This document shows, piece by piece, positions 3,805 to 5,100 of a stretch of DNA of 5,100 nt. The notes under the pieces were generated by a model. The model was not told where the DNA came from. It worked only from the letters and a program-made list of their open reading frames with translations, and did no database searches. The position numbers and the translations under genes are program-made. The DNA comes from Soehngenia sp035406565 (GTDB lineage: Bacteria > Bacillota > Clostridia > Tissierellales > Tissierellaceae). The stretch spans positions 1 to 5,100 of the forward strand of contig DAONLG010000097.1 of the NCBI GenBank assembly GCA_035406565.1. The letters are read 5' to 3'. The number at the start of each line of letters is the position of its first letter. Within the stretch, counting starts at the first letter, position 1.

Positions 3805-5100
3805 TTATTTATCTTCTCCGTAAATATCTTTTATCACTTCATCTAAATATCCAAGTCTTTTTAAGACAGCTTTATCTGGCAAACCAGTATCAAAATCAAT
3901 GCCTGCTTCTTTAAAGAAATTGCGGCCTAATTTTTCCACATCAACCCTATACCCTTTTAATGGTCCAGCCTCCAATGGAGGTTCTCCAATAGCTCTTTTA
4001 GTAAGAGTCATATCTTTTGGTTTGATTCCCTCTCTAAGGTTAAATGCATATCTGATCATAAATATTCTAAGACCTGTGTTCATGGCGGTTTCTTGATCGA
4101 AATTCATTCCTGTAGTTGCAGATATATACTCATAAACTGTTTCGGATGGTGCACTAAGCGTAGAAAAATAGCACATGCTCGATGCATTTAAAACCTCTGT
4201 AAATAGTGTCATACCTAAATCCATTGGCCCAGTACCATCGAAGATGTAGTTTTCTTCTTTGATAGGTTCTAGCATTTGAACTCCACCTATGCCGCCTTTT
4301 ACGTGTCTACCTGGAGTTGGGTCGTATTTATAGGTCCTAGCTAAACCCGGGGAGTGTCTTGGGTCATGCATTGGCAGCTCTATTCCAGAAGCAGTTTGCA
4401 GGTATTCTTTGCCCTTATTCCAGTAATTTGCTGCATATTGAGAACCATGGGATAATATTGCACCACAGCCTTCGCCATCAGCCATCTTTTGCATTATTTT
4501 TACAATTGCCTCTCCATTTCCCCATGTCAATTCAATGCCATCTAGTTCTTCTTTTGACAATATACCCCTTTCATAGCATTCCATAGCCCATGCGATAGTC
4601 ATACCAGCTGAAATCGTGTCAAAACCATAAGTGTTGCAGATTTCATTGCATTTTAGCATTGCATCAGGTTCTCCACACAATAGAGTGCTTCCGAATGCAG
4701 CAGCTGTTTCATATTCAGGTCTTTCAGTTTTTCCTAATGGCCATCGTCCATCATTTACTTCATACTCTGCCCCACAGCCAAGTGGACAACTTGAACAGTT
4801 GTATTTTTTTGTCTTGTATCGGTCAAGTGCAATTGAACCCATTTTTTCTGCTTTTTCTTCGCCAAAGTCAATTACACCTACACCAGCCCAGTTTTTAACA
4901 GGAGAATCCCCATTTAAAGCTGAAGCAGGAGTGCCTACGCCAGTCCCATAAGTTCCAAATGCCTGTGCCATTTGATTGTCTTTCATAGCCTCGGTTACTT
5001 TTTTATTAATTTCTAGTACTTTATCTGGGTGAGCTACAGGGATATCTTTAGTTCCTCTTACTGCTATAGCCTTCAATTTTTTAGAACCCATTATTGGACC
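3805..5100 (-). CDS. aor: Aldehyde ferredoxin oxidoreductase (AOR) family protein, C-terminal part (start beyond right edge)
   Basis: The frame is open to the window edge; the ATG at 5091 is internal, being the Met of the AOR-family motif (V)MGSKxLKAIAVRGTK, so 431 of the roughly 600 residues normal for the family are visible. AOR enzymes oxidise aldehydes (or reduce acids) with ferredoxin, using a tungsten or molybdenum bis-pterin and one 4Fe-4S cluster. Numbering from that Met, cluster ligands are Cys99, Cys102 and Cys106 (CxxCxxxC in NCSSCPLGC), with Cys307 in NASSMCYF as the likely fourth. Other family stretches are YGFDTISAGMTIAWAMECYE (155-174), LPMHDPRHSPGLA (239-251) and RYAFNLREGI (347-356). 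The second pterin-contacting motif, usually close to DxxGLC, reads NASSMC here. The gene leads an operon with a MoaD-like carrier starting directly after its stop and an E1-like gene behind. The substrate cannot be told from sequence. Confidence 0.93.
   Translation of the reverse strand, partial: GPIMGSKKLKAIAVRGTKDIPVAHPDKVLEINKKVTEAMKDNQMAQAFGTYGTGVGTPASALNGDSPVKNWAGVGVIDFGEEKAEKMGSIALDRYKTKKYNCSSCPLGCGAEYEVNDGRWPLGKTERPEYETAAAFGSTLLCGEPDAMLKCNEICNTYGFDTISAGMTIAWAMECYERGILSKEELDGIELTWGNGEAIVKIMQKMADGEGCGAILSHGSQYAANYWNKGKEYLQTASGIELPMHDPRHSPGLARTYKYDPTPGRHVKGGIGGVQMLEPIKEENYIFDGTGPMDLGMTLFTEVLNASSMCYFSTLSAPSETVYEYISATTGMNFDQETAMNTGLRIFMIRYAFNLREGIKPKDMTLTKRAIGEPPLEAGPLKGYRVDVEKLGRNFFKEAGIDFDTGLPDKAVLKRLGYLDEVIKDIYGEDK

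Noticed and set aside
3899..4951. Several plus-strand open frames opposite the AOR gene
   Set aside because: They are antisense shadows of conserved AOR coding sequence and are rich in His/Leu/Ser runs typical of such shadows.

Overview
The window is a compact, AT-rich stretch of bacterial chromosome devoted to molybdenum/tungsten pterin enzymes. Low GC content, A/T-ending codons, AGGAGG-type ribosome binding sites, tightly packed genes, and a formate dehydrogenase next to a tungsten-type aldehyde oxidoreductase all suggest an anaerobic low-GC Firmicute (Clostridia/Tissierellia-like). The species cannot be fixed from the sequence.

Left half, plus strand (1-2822): an apparent operon holding the C-terminal part of a formate dehydrogenase alpha subunit (fdhF-like), then mogA/moaB (MPT adenylyltransferase family), mobA (MPT guanylyltransferase) and fdhD (sulfur transfer to the formate dehydrogenase cofactor). 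The last three are an accessory kit for the first: MogA-family activation for metal insertion, MobA for making the guanine dinucleotide (MGD) cofactor, and FdhD for sulfurating it. The formate dehydrogenase gene is broken in this sequence. A 32-bp tandem duplication (176-207 and 208-239) shifts the frame, so the upstream frame stops at 274-276 and the C-terminal cofactor-binding domain continues in another frame to 929. Removing one copy restores a perfect family-like reading frame.

Right half, minus strand (5100 down to 2825): a second operon with the C-terminal ~430 residues of an aldehyde ferredoxin oxidoreductase (AOR) family enzyme, whose start lies beyond the right edge. A 79-residue MoaD/ThiS-type ubiquitin-like sulfur carrier ending in Gly-Gly-Gly follows with no gap. 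After it comes a 226-residue E1-like ThiF/MoeB/HesA activating enzyme without the usual zinc cysteines. A perfect 16-bp hairpin lies between the carrier and the E1 gene.

The operons converge tail to tail with two bases between the stop codons of fdhD and the E1 gene. The locus thus combines an MGD-type enzyme and its maturation genes with an AOR-type enzyme (a family whose known members use non-nucleotide bis-pterin) that has its own sulfur-carrier/E1 pair. No gene-free stretch exceeds about 60 bases. No tRNA, rRNA, CRISPR array or insertion sequence was seen, and promoters for both operons must lie outside the window.
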